Assembly (NCBI GenBank): GCA_028818855.1
Contig: JAPPMY010000012.1
Coordinates: 865-33,275 of the forward strand
DNA length: 32,411 nucleotides
Direction of reading: 5' to 3'
DNA from: Rhodospirillales bacterium
Lineage (GTDB): Bacteria; Pseudomonadota; Alphaproteobacteria; UBA828
The notes below the pieces were generated by a model that saw nothing but the letters and a program-made list of their open reading frames with translations, did not search any database and was not told the origin of the DNA. This document shows, one piece after another, positions 1 through 7,923 of this stretch (position 1 is its first letter; each line of letters starts with the position of its first letter). The position numbers and the translations under genes were made by a program.

Positions 1-73
1 CTCCGTGGACCAGCGGATAGCGCGCCGTCACCTCGATCGCACGGATCGCGTCGAGCGGGCGGAGAGGCCGCAT
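1..73 (-). CDS. N-terminal fragment of an unidentified gene, possibly enolase-superfamily (mandelate racemase-like)
   Basis: Reading leftwards from an ATG at 73-71 gives 24 codons with no stop, running off the window edge (MRPLRPLDAIRAIEV, then TARYPLVHG). An in-frame TGA lies seven codons upstream with no alternative start between, so this ATG is the only possible start on the visible sequence. An AAGGA-like ribosome binding site sits about 13 bases upstream. The pattern 'I-x-A-I-E-V-T-A-x-x-Y-P-L' resembles the first beta strand of mandelate racemase/muconate-lactonizing enzymes, but 24 residues cannot settle a family. It is divergent from the VOC gene at 284. Confidence 0.4.
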   Translation of the reverse strand, partial: MRPLRPLDAIRAIEVTARYPLVHG

Positions 74-283
74 CCGAAGTCGTTGCTTCCTTCAACCGCC
101 CCGATTGCTACCGGCCGGAGCGACAGTTGCTGGGCGGGATTCGCACCCGTTGAAGGTCGGCGCCTTTCCACAGAACGCCGAGAAATGCGGGCTAGGGCTT
201 CACATTTGCGTCGGCTTGCGCCCACTCGACAATCGGGGATCCTTGGTCGATCATCGGCGCACAGACAGGCTCAGGAGGCCCCC
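74..283. other. Divergent intergenic region
   Basis: This 210-base gap separates the minus-strand gene fragment from the plus-strand VOC gene and must hold both promoters. I found no clear -35/-10 pair, tRNA or strong palindrome. An open frame runs through it on the plus strand into the VOC gene, but its amino-acid composition (Arg- and Ser-rich, no motif) looks like non-coding GC-rich sequence. Confidence 0.5.
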
Positions 284-937
284 ATGGCGACAACCCTGCG
301 CGAACGCTACGTCCCCGAGAGCGTCAACCCGATGCGGAGCGATCCGCCCGGCACCGTCGCATCGATGCCGTCGCCCGACCATATGCACCACCTGCATATC
401 TTTTCCGACGAGAACTACGACGCGATGGTCACGTTCTATCAGCGGCTGTTCAATGCCGAGATCGTTGCCGTCAACGAGGAGCAGGGCCCGCCGCTCACCT
501 TCCTGACCTACGACGATCACGACCACAGGATCGTCATCATCAAGAAGCCCGGCTGGGGCGCCAAACCGGGGGAGAATGTGGGCGTCTCCCATCTCGCGTT
601 TTGCTATGCGAGCCTGGGCGAGCTGATCTACATCTACAAGAAGATGAAGGACTGGGGCTACCCGCCGCCCCACTGGACCGTGAACCACGGCAACTCGACC
701 TCGTTCTATTACCGGGACCCGGACGGCAACGAGGTCGAGACCATGCTCGACAACTACTCCACGCTCGATACCCAGACCTACAAGCGCTACTACCAGTTTA
801 CCGAGGAGTTCGGGCCCATGAGGGAGGGCAATTTCGATCCCGACAAGATGGTCGCGCTCTACGAGTCGGGCGTGCCGGAGTCGATCCTGCTCGACCGAGA
901 GGAAGTCCGCCGCATGGTTCGCGAAGGGACTCTCTGA
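284..937 (+). CDS. VOC-family protein, extradiol (ring-cleavage) dioxygenase-like
   Basis: A 217-residue single-module vicinal-oxygen-chelate protein. The start at 284 has an AGGAGG site 5 bases upstream; the frame is open further upstream but that part has no protein-like character. The visible beta-alpha-beta modules carry the expected metal triad: His36 (HHLHIF, or His38), His103 (VSHLAF) and Glu152 in the DPDGNEVE motif, consistent with a mononuclear Fe(II) or Mn(II) site. About 55 residues follow the second module as a helical tail. Family members cleave catechols or act as glyoxalases or isomerases. Nearby FAH-fold hydrolases and an ACMSD-like protein would fit a ring-cleavage pathway, but that is inference. 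Its 3' end nearly abuts the convergent ABC ATPase gene at 939. Confidence 0.8.
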   Translation: MATTLRERYVPESVNPMRSDPPGTVASMPSPDHMHHLHIFSDENYDAMVTFYQRLFNAEIVAVNEEQGPPLTFLTYDDHDHRIVIIKKPGWGAKPGENVGVSHLAFCYASLGELIYIYKKMKDWGYPPPHWTVNHGNSTSFYYRDPDGNEVETMLDNYSTLDTQTYKRYYQFTEEFGPMREGNFDPDKMVALYESGVPESILLDREEVRRMVREGTL

Positions 938-938
938 C

Positions 939-1733
939 TCATCCGATCGAGCGGGAGGCGTCGGCTGCCGCCGCTAGCGCCTCCTCGCGGACGAGCTGCC
1001 AGATGCCGTCGACGCGGTCGAGAAAGCCCGCGTCCTTCGACAGCGCGTCCAGATCGGATCGGTCGAAGCGGGTCTCCACGATCCGCTTGATCCGCCCGGG
1101 GCGCGCGGTCATGACCGCGACCCGGTCCGCCAGCAGCACCGCCTCCCGCACATCGTGGGTGACGAACACGACGGTCTTGGGCGTGCGCCGCCAGATCGAC
1201 AGCAGCTCCTCCTGCATCAAATGGCGGGTCTGCGCGTCGAGCGCGCCGAACGGCTCGTCCATCAGCAGGACATCGGGGTCGATCGCGAGCGTGCGCGCGA
1301 TCGCGACGCGCTGTTTCATGCCGCCCGAAAGCTGCGAGGGGAAGGCGTCCTCGAAGCCGGTGAGATGCACGAGGTCGATAAATTCCTGGGCGATGCGCAG
1401 GCGTTCGTCCCTGGCCAGGCGCTGCTTCTCGAGCCCGTAGAGAACGTTGTCGCGCACCGTCTTCCAGGGAAACAGCGCGAAGTGCTGGAACACGATGCCG
1501 CGGTCCGCCCCGGGGCCGGTGACATCCTTGCCGTTGGCGGTGATCCCTCCCTCTTGCAGCGGCAGGAAACCGCCGAGCAGGTAGAGCAGCGTACTCTTGC
1601 CGCAGCCGCTCGGACCGAGCAGCGCGAGGAACTCCCGGTCGCCGATGTCGAGCGAGATGCGGTCGAGAGCCAGGACCGGACGGCCGCGCGCCGGCCGGTA
1701 TTGGTGCACGACCGAGTCGATGGCGATGCCCAT
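939..1733 (-). CDS. ABC transporter ATP-binding protein, TauB/SsuB (nitrate/sulfonate/taurine) type
   Basis: A 264-residue single ABC domain that would power an inner-membrane importer. All motifs are present: Walker A GPSGCGKST (40-48), Q-loop Gln83 (VFQHF), signature LSGGM (135-139), Walker B VLLMDE (155-160) and H-loop His193 (VTHD). The sequence around the Q-loop and the LSGGMKQR signature is typical of the TauB/SsuB branch. It is the last gene of a minus-strand operon, starting 7 bases after the M24 gene stops. No permease or binding protein adjoins it. The likely partners are the TauC-like permeases at 6332-7922 and the binding protein at 8929-9930, which belong to a separate minus-strand operon. 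Confidence 0.9.
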   Translation of the reverse strand: MGIAIDSVVHQYRPARGRPVLALDRISLDIGDREFLALLGPSGCGKSTLLYLLGGFLPLQEGGITANGKDVTGPGADRGIVFQHFALFPWKTVRDNVLYGLEKQRLARDERLRIAQEFIDLVHLTGFEDAFPSQLSGGMKQRVAIARTLAIDPDVLLMDEPFGALDAQTRHLMQEELLSIWRRTPKTVVFVTHDVREAVLLADRVAVMTARPGRIKRIVETRFDRSDLDALSKDAGFLDRVDGIWQLVREEALAAAADASRSIG

Positions 1734-1740
1734 GGCCGGC

Positions 1741-3042
1741 CTAGAGCTCGATCAGGTCCATCGCATCGGGGGTCAGGACGCGCGGCCCGTCCTCCTCGAT
1801 CACGACCTGCGGGCCGAACTCGACGTAGATCCGGTCGTCCTTGGCCGCCTTGACCTCAACCGCGACCGCCATGCCCGGCTGGACAGCCAAGTCGCCGGGC
1901 GGCTTGCGGTCGACGGTGAGCGCCGCGAACTCCTCCAGGTCGGACACCGACCGGTTGGTCATCGGCCGGCGCCACGGCGCATCCTGCGGCACGTCGCCGC
2001 GCACCAGCGCGGTCGCCGGCCCCTCGATCCCGTCGATCCCGACGCAATGGAGCTGCGGGATCTCGTGGTAATAGCCCCTGGAAACGATCGGCTTGTCGAC
2101 CTCCGCGTCGAGCTCCGACCACGGCGTGCCGGGCTTGAGCAGCGCCATAGCCCGGTCCGTCGCCTCGCGCACAGCGTCGCGCATCGGCTTGTACTCGTCT
2201 TCCAGCGGGCCCAGCGAAACCGCGATATGCGGGTGGCTCCAGTAGCCCCCGAAACGCGTGTAGTGGCCAACATGCACGACGTCGCCCGTGCGCATGATGC
2301 GGTCGGTCATCCGCCGGTTAACCGGATAGCCCTCGTTGCCGGAGCACAGGATGGTGAAGTGGTCGCGCCCGACCTCGTTGCCGGCCTTGAGCGAGGCGTA
2401 CATAACCTCCGCGATCAGCTCCGATTCGCGGATGCCGGGTCTCGCATGCGCCATGACGGCGTCGATCTCGACATTGGCGATCTCGGACGCCTTCTCGATG
2501 AAGGCGATCTCCTCGGAGCTCTTGATCATGCGGAGCCGCATCATCAGGTCGGAGGCGTCCTTGAAGGTCGCATCCGGAAGGAACGCCGTCAGCGCGCGGT
2601 AGCTCATATACGGGATCGAGCCTTCCGGGTTGAGGCCGCCGCCGACGAGCCCGACCACCCCGATCGTGCCGCTGCCATAACCGAGTTCGGCGATCGTCTC
2701 GGCCGCGACCGGCGTCGTGTTCCCGTGGGTCGCGCGGAACTCGACCCCCTCCCAGCCGTTCTCCAGATACCACTTGCCCCAGTTGTCCAGCAGCCAGAGC
2801 AGCACTGGGTTGCCCTTCAGCGGAAAGATCAGGTGGCGCTCGATATGGTCGTTGTTATCGAGCCAGCGGCAATTACCGACCTCATTCCAGCCCTTGCCGA
2901 CGATGAACAGGCAATCGATGCCACGCTCCTCCATCGCCTGTCGGGTGGCGTTCCAGCGCCGGTCGCGCTCGGCCAGGGTGAACGCGTTGTGCGGGTTTGC
3001 CGTGCGGCCTTGGCGGGGGATGAATCTCGGATCGGCTACCAT
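1741..3042 (-). CDS. M24-family (creatinase/aminopeptidase P-like) protein lacking most metal ligands
   Basis: A 433-residue pita-bread-fold protein with a creatinase N-terminal domain (about 1-170) and a C-terminal M24 domain (about 180-433). The positions that hold the two metal-binding Asp residues in M24 peptidases are His257 (VVHVGH) and His270 (YWSH). The last Glu ligand position is Gly410 (EFGPQVV). His332 (LHCVGI) and Glu396 (VEVKA) are kept. Loss of three of five ligands argues against a metallopeptidase and fits metal-independent creatinase-like hydrolases or relatives such as DddP-like enzymes. The actual substrate is unknown. It overlaps the upstream FAH gene by 7 bases, so the two are translationally coupled in one operon with the ABC ATPase downstream. 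Confidence 0.85.
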   Translation of the reverse strand: MVADPRFIPRQGRTANPHNAFTLAERDRRWNATRQAMEERGIDCLFIVGKGWNEVGNCRWLDNNDHIERHLIFPLKGNPVLLWLLDNWGKWYLENGWEGVEFRATHGNTTPVAAETIAELGYGSGTIGVVGLVGGGLNPEGSIPYMSYRALTAFLPDATFKDASDLMMRLRMIKSSEEIAFIEKASEIANVEIDAVMAHARPGIRESELIAEVMYASLKAGNEVGRDHFTILCSGNEGYPVNRRMTDRIMRTGDVVHVGHYTRFGGYWSHPHIAVSLGPLEDEYKPMRDAVREATDRAMALLKPGTPWSELDAEVDKPIVSRGYYHEIPQLHCVGIDGIEGPATALVRGDVPQDAPWRRPMTNRSVSDLEEFAALTVDRKPPGDLAVQPGMAVAVEVKAAKDDRIYVEFGPQVVIEEDGPRVLTPDAMDLIEL

Positions 3043-4037
3043 TGCCAGCCGCCCTCCTTCGGCGGTTCCTGAACGACGCTGTTGCGCATGATCCCGACGC
3101 CCTCGACCTCGGACTCGATTACGTCGCCGTCCTGGAGGAACCAGGACGGCTCCTCCTTGCGTCCCATGGCGACGCCCTCGGGCGTGCCGGTGGTGATCAG
3201 ATCGCCCGGCTCCAGAGTCATCTGCGACAGAAACGCGATCAGCTTGGGGATCGACCAGATCATCCGCTCGGTCCGGCTGTCCTGGCGGGTCTCACCGTTG
3301 ATCCGGGTGCGGATCGCAAGGTCCATGGGATCGGCGATCTCGTCGCTTGTGACGATCCAGGGCCCGGACGGCGCGAAGCCGTCGAACATCTTACCCAGCA
3401 TCTGGTTGCCTTCGGCCCGTTCCCGCCGGACCACGTCGCGGGCGGAAATGTCGTTGAGAACCGTGTAGCCCGCGATCACCTCGTAGGCGCGGTCCTCCGG
3501 TACGTCGCGGCAGCGCTCGCCGATCACCAGCGTGAGCTCGGTCTCGTAGTCGAGCTCTTCGACTACGGTCGGCTTGACCACGTCGTCGTACGGCCCGATG
3601 AGCGACGAGGTCGCCTTGATCCAGGACGACGGGATCGACATGGGCAGGCTGGTCCCCGCCTCTTCGAGGTGGGCGAGATAGTTGCGTCCGACCGCGATGA
3701 TCTTGTTCGGCACGGCCGGTGCGTCGAGCCGGACCTCGGCGAGCGGCAGGAAGATCGGTTCGCCGTCAGGGCCGCGAGCGTCCCGCTCGGCCCCGGACAG
3801 CCAGTCGGCAGCGGTCGCAAGCGCGTCGCGCCCTGCGGCCCCGATCGCGAGATGCCGGGCCCAGTTGCCCGGGAATCGGAGCGCCGCGATCTCGCGGCCC
3901 TGCGGGTCGCCTTCCCGCTCGATCAGGCAGGCCGCGTATGCCGCCCGAAGGTCGCCGACCGTATCGCCATCCAACAGGATGCCGGCTCGCCCGGCGCCCG
4001 GGGATGCGCCTTCGCGCGCAAATCGCACCAGCTTCAT
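3036..4037 (-). CDS. Fumarylacetoacetate hydrolase (FAH)-family protein
   Basis: A 333-residue protein with the FAH C-terminal fold (about 110-315). The metal-binding pattern is intact: Glu165 and Glu167 in LDYETEL and Asp196 in LNDISARD. The conserved Lys216 (LGKMFD) and the C-terminal TTGTPEG motif are also present. Family members hydrolyse or decarboxylate 2,4-diketo or 2-hydroxydienoate acids. The frame is open upstream, but the ATG at 4037 is preferred because GGAGGAG lies about 9 bases before it and the protein MKLVRF start is typical of the family. It lies 73 bases after the threonine synthase-like gene and overlaps the M24 gene, so it is in the middle of the four-gene operon. Confidence 0.88.
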   Translation of the reverse strand: MKLVRFAREGASPGAGRAGILLDGDTVGDLRAAYAACLIEREGDPQGREIAALRFPGNWARHLAIGAAGRDALATAADWLSGAERDARGPDGEPIFLPLAEVRLDAPAVPNKIIAVGRNYLAHLEEAGTSLPMSIPSSWIKATSSLIGPYDDVVKPTVVEELDYETELTLVIGERCRDVPEDRAYEVIAGYTVLNDISARDVVRRERAEGNQMLGKMFDGFAPSGPWIVTSDEIADPMDLAIRTRINGETRQDSRTERMIWSIPKLIAFLSQMTLEPGDLITTGTPEGVAMGRKEEPSWFLQDGDVIESEVEGVGIMRNSVVQEPPKEGGWQW

Positions 4038-4110
4038 GAATGCTGCTCCTCCGAATTCTTCGTCCGTTATGTGACCATGGCATGCAGCACGGCGCAACGC
4101 CGCCCCTGGC

Positions 4111-5340
4111 TCAGGCCGCGCCAAGCGCCGCGTAGTTGACCGGCCGACCGAGATCGAGACGCCGGCCCGCCTCCGGTAGCGGGTATTTGAGCCCGGTGGC
4201 GCAGTTGAACAGCACAGCGCGCTCGTCCGGCGCGACCCGGCCGTCGGCCAGCGCCTGCTTATAGGCGGCATAGGTGGCCGCCCCTTCGGGGCACAGCAAC
4301 AGGCCTTCGACACGGGCCATCTCGGCCAGCGCCTCGGCAATCGCCGTGTCGTCGACGGCGATGGCGAAGCCATCCGAATCGCGCACCGCGCGCAGGATGA
4401 GAAAGTCGCCGACCGCCGCCGGCACCCGGATGCCGGCGGCGTAGGTCGTCGCGCCCTCCCAGCGCTCGGCGAATTCCTCGCCCGCCTCGAAGGCGCGCAC
4501 GATGGGCGCGCAGCCGGCGGCCTGCACGGCCACCATGCGGGGCCTCTCGTCGCCGATCCAGCCGATCGCGGCGAGCTCGTCGAAGGCCTTCCACATGCCG
4601 ATCAGCCCGGTCCCGCCGCCGGTGGGATAGAAGATCACGTCGGGCAGCTGCCAGCCGAGTTGCTCGGCGAGTTCCAGCCCCATCGTCTTCTTGCCCTCGA
4701 TCCGGTAGGGTTCCTTGAGCGTCGAGGTGTCGAACCAGCCCATCTGCTCGACCCCGCCCCCGACCACCCGGCCGCAATCGTCTATCAGCCCGTTGGCGAG
4801 CCAGGTCTCGGCACCCTGGAGGGCGATCTCGCTCACATTGATCGGCGGCGTGTCGTCGGGGCAGAAGACGAAGGTCTCGATGCCGGCGCGGCTGCAATAG
4901 GCTGCGAGCGCCGCGCCCGCGTTGCCGTTGGTGGGCATCGCCATACGGGTAATGCCGAGCTCCTTGGCCATCGAGACCGCGAGCGCCAGCCCGCGCGCCT
5001 TGAACGAGCCTGTGGGCAGCCGGCCCTCGTCCTTGACCAGGATTTCGCGCGCTGACAACCGTCCTGCGATCCGAGGCAAATCGATCAGCGGCGTCATGAC
5101 CTCGCCCAGGCGGACCACGTTTTCCGACCGGCGGATCGGCAGAAACTCGCGGTAGCGCCAGAATTCGGGGGCCCGGCGGGCGAGCGTCTCCTTGTCGACC
5201 GCGCGGCCGAGCGCCTCCAAGTCGTAGCGGACCAGCAGCGGCTTTCCGGCCCGCGACAGGTTGTGGACGCGATCCGCCTCGTATCGCTCGCCGGTCAGGC
5301 TGCACTCCAGATGGGTTACGAATGTCGGAACCTCGTTCAT
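4111..5340 (-). CDS. Threonine synthase-like PLP-dependent enzyme
   Basis: A 409-residue fold-type II PLP enzyme. The Schiff-base lysine is in TGSFKARG, the asparagine loop that contacts PLP is PTNGNAGAA, and the phosphate-binding loop is PTGGGTGLIG. A Cys-rich region characteristic of some threonine synthases is absent, but the N-terminus (LECSLTGERYE) matches the common leader of this family. The ATG at 5340 has GGAAGGAAGG immediately upstream; longer in-frame extensions are Pro/Arg-rich and not protein-like. First gene of the minus-strand operon with FAH, M24 and ABC ATPase. Location with catabolic genes suggests a beta-elimination or ammonia-lyase role rather than threonine synthesis (inference). 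Confidence 0.85.
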   Translation of the reverse strand: MNEVPTFVTHLECSLTGERYEADRVHNLSRAGKPLLVRYDLEALGRAVDKETLARRAPEFWRYREFLPIRRSENVVRLGEVMTPLIDLPRIAGRLSAREILVKDEGRLPTGSFKARGLALAVSMAKELGITRMAMPTNGNAGAALAAYCSRAGIETFVFCPDDTPPINVSEIALQGAETWLANGLIDDCGRVVGGGVEQMGWFDTSTLKEPYRIEGKKTMGLELAEQLGWQLPDVIFYPTGGGTGLIGMWKAFDELAAIGWIGDERPRMVAVQAAGCAPIVRAFEAGEEFAERWEGATTYAAGIRVPAAVGDFLILRAVRDSDGFAIAVDDTAIAEALAEMARVEGLLLCPEGAATYAAYKQALADGRVAPDERAVLFNCATGLKYPLPEAGRRLDLGRPVNYAALGAA

Positions 5341-5450
5341 CCTTCCTTCCCTGCGGCGACACGGTCCGCGAGAGTCGGACGGCCGGCCCGCGTGAGTCAA
5401 CCGAAGACGAGCGCTACACTCGGCGGCACGGACGGCTGGGAGACTTAGCG

Positions 5451-6335
5451 ATGGCATCGATCGGGCTGATCGGGATCGGCAATCTGGGGCTGGCTGTGGC
5501 GTGCAACCTGATCGCTCGCGGCCACCGGGTGATCGGCTACCGCCGCTCGCGGATGGATGCGTTCGTCGCGGCAGGCGGCGTGGCGGCGGCAAGCCCGGCG
5601 GCCGCCGCCGCCGAGGCGGAGGTGGTGCTGACCTGCCTGCCGGACGGAGAGGCGCTGGGGGCGGTGGTGGATGAGCCCGGCGGGCTGCTCTCAGGCGGCG
5701 CCACGGGCAAGGCGGTCTTCGAGTTGGGCTCATTCTCGATGCCGGCGCGCGAGGCGGTCCGAGCCTCGCTTTCGAAGATCGGCACGCCGTTCCTGGATTG
5801 CGCGGTGAGCGGCAACCCCAACTACATGCGCGCCCGGACCGCGGCCATCTTCGTCAGTGGAGATGCCGACATCTTCGATGCGCATCGGCCGATTCTGGAG
5901 GACATCACCGAGAACGTCTCCCATGTCGGTGCGTTTGGCGCGGGGACGGCGCTGAAGGCGGTCGTGACCGCGCTGATCCCGGTTCACACATTGGCCGCCG
6001 CCGAGGCGTTTGCGCTCGCCACGCGGGCCGGGCTGGACCGCCGGGTAGTGTTCGACGCGATCGCCGGCACGCCGGCCAGCTCGGGCATGTTCGAGACCCG
6101 CGGCAAGGCGATGATCGACGGCGAGCATTCGCGCGCGGTGAGCATCGAGGGCTATCTGAAGAATATTGGCATCGCGACCGAGCTGGCGGGGTCGGTTGGC
6201 GGCGACTATCCGCTCTTCGCCACGATGAAAGAGGTGTTCGAGCGGACGATCGCGGCGGGGCTGACCGGCGTGGACCAGTCGGTGGTGTTCGACTACCTGA
6301 TGCGCGGCGACGGCGCGCAGGGTCCCGAAGTCTAA
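5451..6335 (+). CDS. NAD(P)-dependent beta-hydroxyacid dehydrogenase (3-hydroxyisobutyrate dehydrogenase family)
   Basis: A 294-residue two-domain dehydrogenase. The Rossmann motif GIGNLG is at 8-13 and the second strand ends in Y-R-R (30-32), a basic pattern often linked to NADP preference. The catalytic lysine is Lys169 (GTALKAV). The substrate loop keeps Ser120 but reads AVSGNPNYM instead of the usual VSGG-x-x-GA, so the substrate may differ from standard members. The ATG at 5451 is preceded by GGGAG with 8-base spacing. It is divergent from the threonine synthase-like gene (110-base gap) and overlaps the 3' end of the convergent permease by 4 bases. It is the only plus-strand gene in this part of the cluster. 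Confidence 0.87.
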   Translation: MASIGLIGIGNLGLAVACNLIARGHRVIGYRRSRMDAFVAAGGVAAASPAAAAAEAEVVLTCLPDGEALGAVVDEPGGLLSGGATGKAVFELGSFSMPAREAVRASLSKIGTPFLDCAVSGNPNYMRARTAAIFVSGDADIFDAHRPILEDITENVSHVGAFGAGTALKAVVTALIPVHTLAAAEAFALATRAGLDRRVVFDAIAGTPASSGMFETRGKAMIDGEHSRAVSIEGYLKNIGIATELAGSVGGDYPLFATMKEVFERTIAAGLTGVDQSVVFDYLMRGDGAQGPEV

Positions 6336-7177
6336 ACGGTCGTCTCGTCGCGGGCGGCCTCCTGGTGCCAGGACAGAAGGCGTCGGCGGACGATTTCCAT
6401 CGTTTTGATCACCGCGAAGCCGAGCAGGCCGATCTCGATGATGCCCGCGAAGACGCCTGGGGAATCGGCGAAGCGCGCGCTGCGCAGCATGGCCGAGCCC
6501 AGCCCCTCCCCGCCCATCACCATCTCGGTAACCAGGACCACGATCAGGCTGATCGGCATCGCGATCTGAAGCCCGGTCAAGATCTGCGGCAGCGCGGCAG
6601 GCAGGATGACCTGCCAGAGGATCTGGCGGTCGGTCGCTCCCAGGCTGCGCGCCGACCAAATGATCTCGCGCTCGACGCTTCGGGTCGCGGCCCAGGTGGT
6701 CGCAATGATCTGGAACGACGCCGAGAAGGCCACCATCATGATCTTGGCGAGGTCGAAGAGGCCGAACCAGAGCATGAACACCGGCAGCAGCGCGATCTTC
6801 GGGGCCGGTAGCCCGATCGACACGATCGGATCGAAGAACCACCCGACCGAGACCATCCGCGCCATCAGGATTCCGAGCAGCACGCCGATTGAGGCGGCGA
6901 GCCCGAAAGCGACCAGGGCGCGATACAGGGTGAGCGCGGCGTTCAGCAGCAGCTTGCCGGTAATCAGGTCGTCGAAGATGCGCAAGACGACGGTAGAGAA
7001 CGCCGGCAGCAGGAAGGGATCGATCGCCTTCTGGAGAGCGGTGATCTCCCAGGCGACCACGGCGGTGCCGATCAGGGCGAAGGGACCAAGGGCTTCGAAC
7101 AGCCAGAGCGCCTTGTCCCGGACGACATCGCCGAGCGCGGGTGCCGCGCCGCCGGAGGTCCGGTCGATCCGCGCCAC
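6332..7177 (-). CDS. ABC transporter permease, TauC/SsuC type (first of two)
   Basis: A 281-residue inner-membrane permease with about six hydrophobic segments. The ATPase-coupling EAA loop is recognisable at about 174-202 (IIWSARSLGATD followed by LPAALPQIL). A GTG at 7177 is chosen because GGGAG overlaps the stop of the upstream permease 8 bases away and the gene spacing is then 4 bases; an ATG at 7246 would lie inside the neighbouring gene and adds a non-membrane Ser/Pro-rich stretch. It belongs to the binding protein, amidohydrolase, permease, permease operon. It presumably pairs with the second permease, since the two are different and adjacent. Confidence 0.87.
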   Translation of the reverse strand: MARIDRTSGGAAPALGDVVRDKALWLFEALGPFALIGTAVVAWEITALQKAIDPFLLPAFSTVVLRIFDDLITGKLLLNAALTLYRALVAFGLAASIGVLLGILMARMVSVGWFFDPIVSIGLPAPKIALLPVFMLWFGLFDLAKIMMVAFSASFQIIATTWAATRSVEREIIWSARSLGATDRQILWQVILPAALPQILTGLQIAMPISLIVVLVTEMVMGGEGLGSAMLRSARFADSPGVFAGIIEIGLLGFAVIKTMEIVRRRLLSWHQEAARDETTV

Positions 7178-7181
7178 CGTC

Positions 7182-7922
7182 CTACTCCCGCCAGGCCAGG
7201 AGGCGGTTGGTCGCGGCGAGGTAGAGACGATCGGCCAGGAAGCCAATCATGGCGATGGTAATCGCGCCGGCGAACATGCCGCGGAAATCGCCGGCTTCGC
7301 CGAGGAAGCCGATCAGGAAGCCGATGCCATCATTAGCGATGATCAGCTCGGAGCTCACCATCAGGATGAACGACAGCGCCAGCGCGACCCGGATGCCGTG
7401 CAGGATCTCGGGCAGCGAGGCCGGGATCACGATTTCGCGCAGCACCTCCGACTCGCTCGCCCCCATGCCGCGCGCCGACCAGATCAGGACCTGGTCCACG
7501 CCGCGGGCGGCGTTGAACGAGGAGACGACGATCGGCAGTAGGCAGCCGATGAAGATCAGCGTGATCTTGGAGCTGTCGCCAAGACCGATCCAGATGATGA
7601 CAAGCGGGATCAGCGCAGATTTGGGCATCGGGTAAAAGCACTGGATCACCGGCTTCACCAGGATGCGCACCGGCTTGTACCAGGCCATCAGGATGCCGGC
7701 GGCGGTACCGAACAGGATGGCGCAGGCGAGCGCCGACATGCCGCGCATGATCGACCTGCCGGTCTGGTACAAGAGGTCCTGCATCAGCAGGTTCCAGAAC
7801 GCCACCAAGATGTTGGACAATGCCGGCAGGGTGAGCTCGGTGATGAGGCCCGACCGGGTGACCGCTTCCCAGACCAGGGCGATGAGCAGAAGGGGCAGGT
7901 AGCGCCGGAGCGAAGCGGCCAT
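7182..7922 (-). CDS. ABC transporter permease, TauC/SsuC type (second of two)
   Basis: A 246-residue permease with N-terminal hydrophobic segments beginning almost at residue 9 and an EAA loop at about 146-175 (LIWSARGMGAS followed by IPASLPEIL). It is clearly related to, but distinct from, the downstream permease. The ATG at 7922 lies one base after the amidohydrolase stop, with GGGGGA just before it, indicating tight coupling. TauABC-type systems usually have a single homodimeric permease. Two unlike permeases in tandem imply a heterodimer or two alternative channels served by one ATPase, here probably the one at 939-1733. Confidence 0.87.
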   Translation of the reverse strand: MAASLRRYLPLLLIALVWEAVTRSGLITELTLPALSNILVAFWNLLMQDLLYQTGRSIMRGMSALACAILFGTAAGILMAWYKPVRILVKPVIQCFYPMPKSALIPLVIIWIGLGDSSKITLIFIGCLLPIVVSSFNAARGVDQVLIWSARGMGASESEVLREIVIPASLPEILHGIRVALALSFILMVSSELIIANDGIGFLIGFLGEAGDFRGMFAGAITIAMIGFLADRLYLAATNRLLAWRE

Positions 7923-7923
7923 C

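Noticed and set aside
133-170. tRNA-like T-arm on the minus strand (loop TGCGAAT between GC-rich stems)
   Set aside because: The loop lacks the TTC start, and no acceptor, D or anticodon arm with a proper seven-base loop can be folded around it.
5-283. N-terminal extension of the VOC protein
   Set aside because: The frame is open, but the encoded stretch is Arg/Ser-rich without similarity to the family, and an ideal ribosome binding site precedes the ATG at 284.
3719-4039. Possible small genes on the plus strand opposite the FAH gene
   Set aside because: They are antisense to a clear FAH protein and lack ribosome binding sites and protein-like composition.
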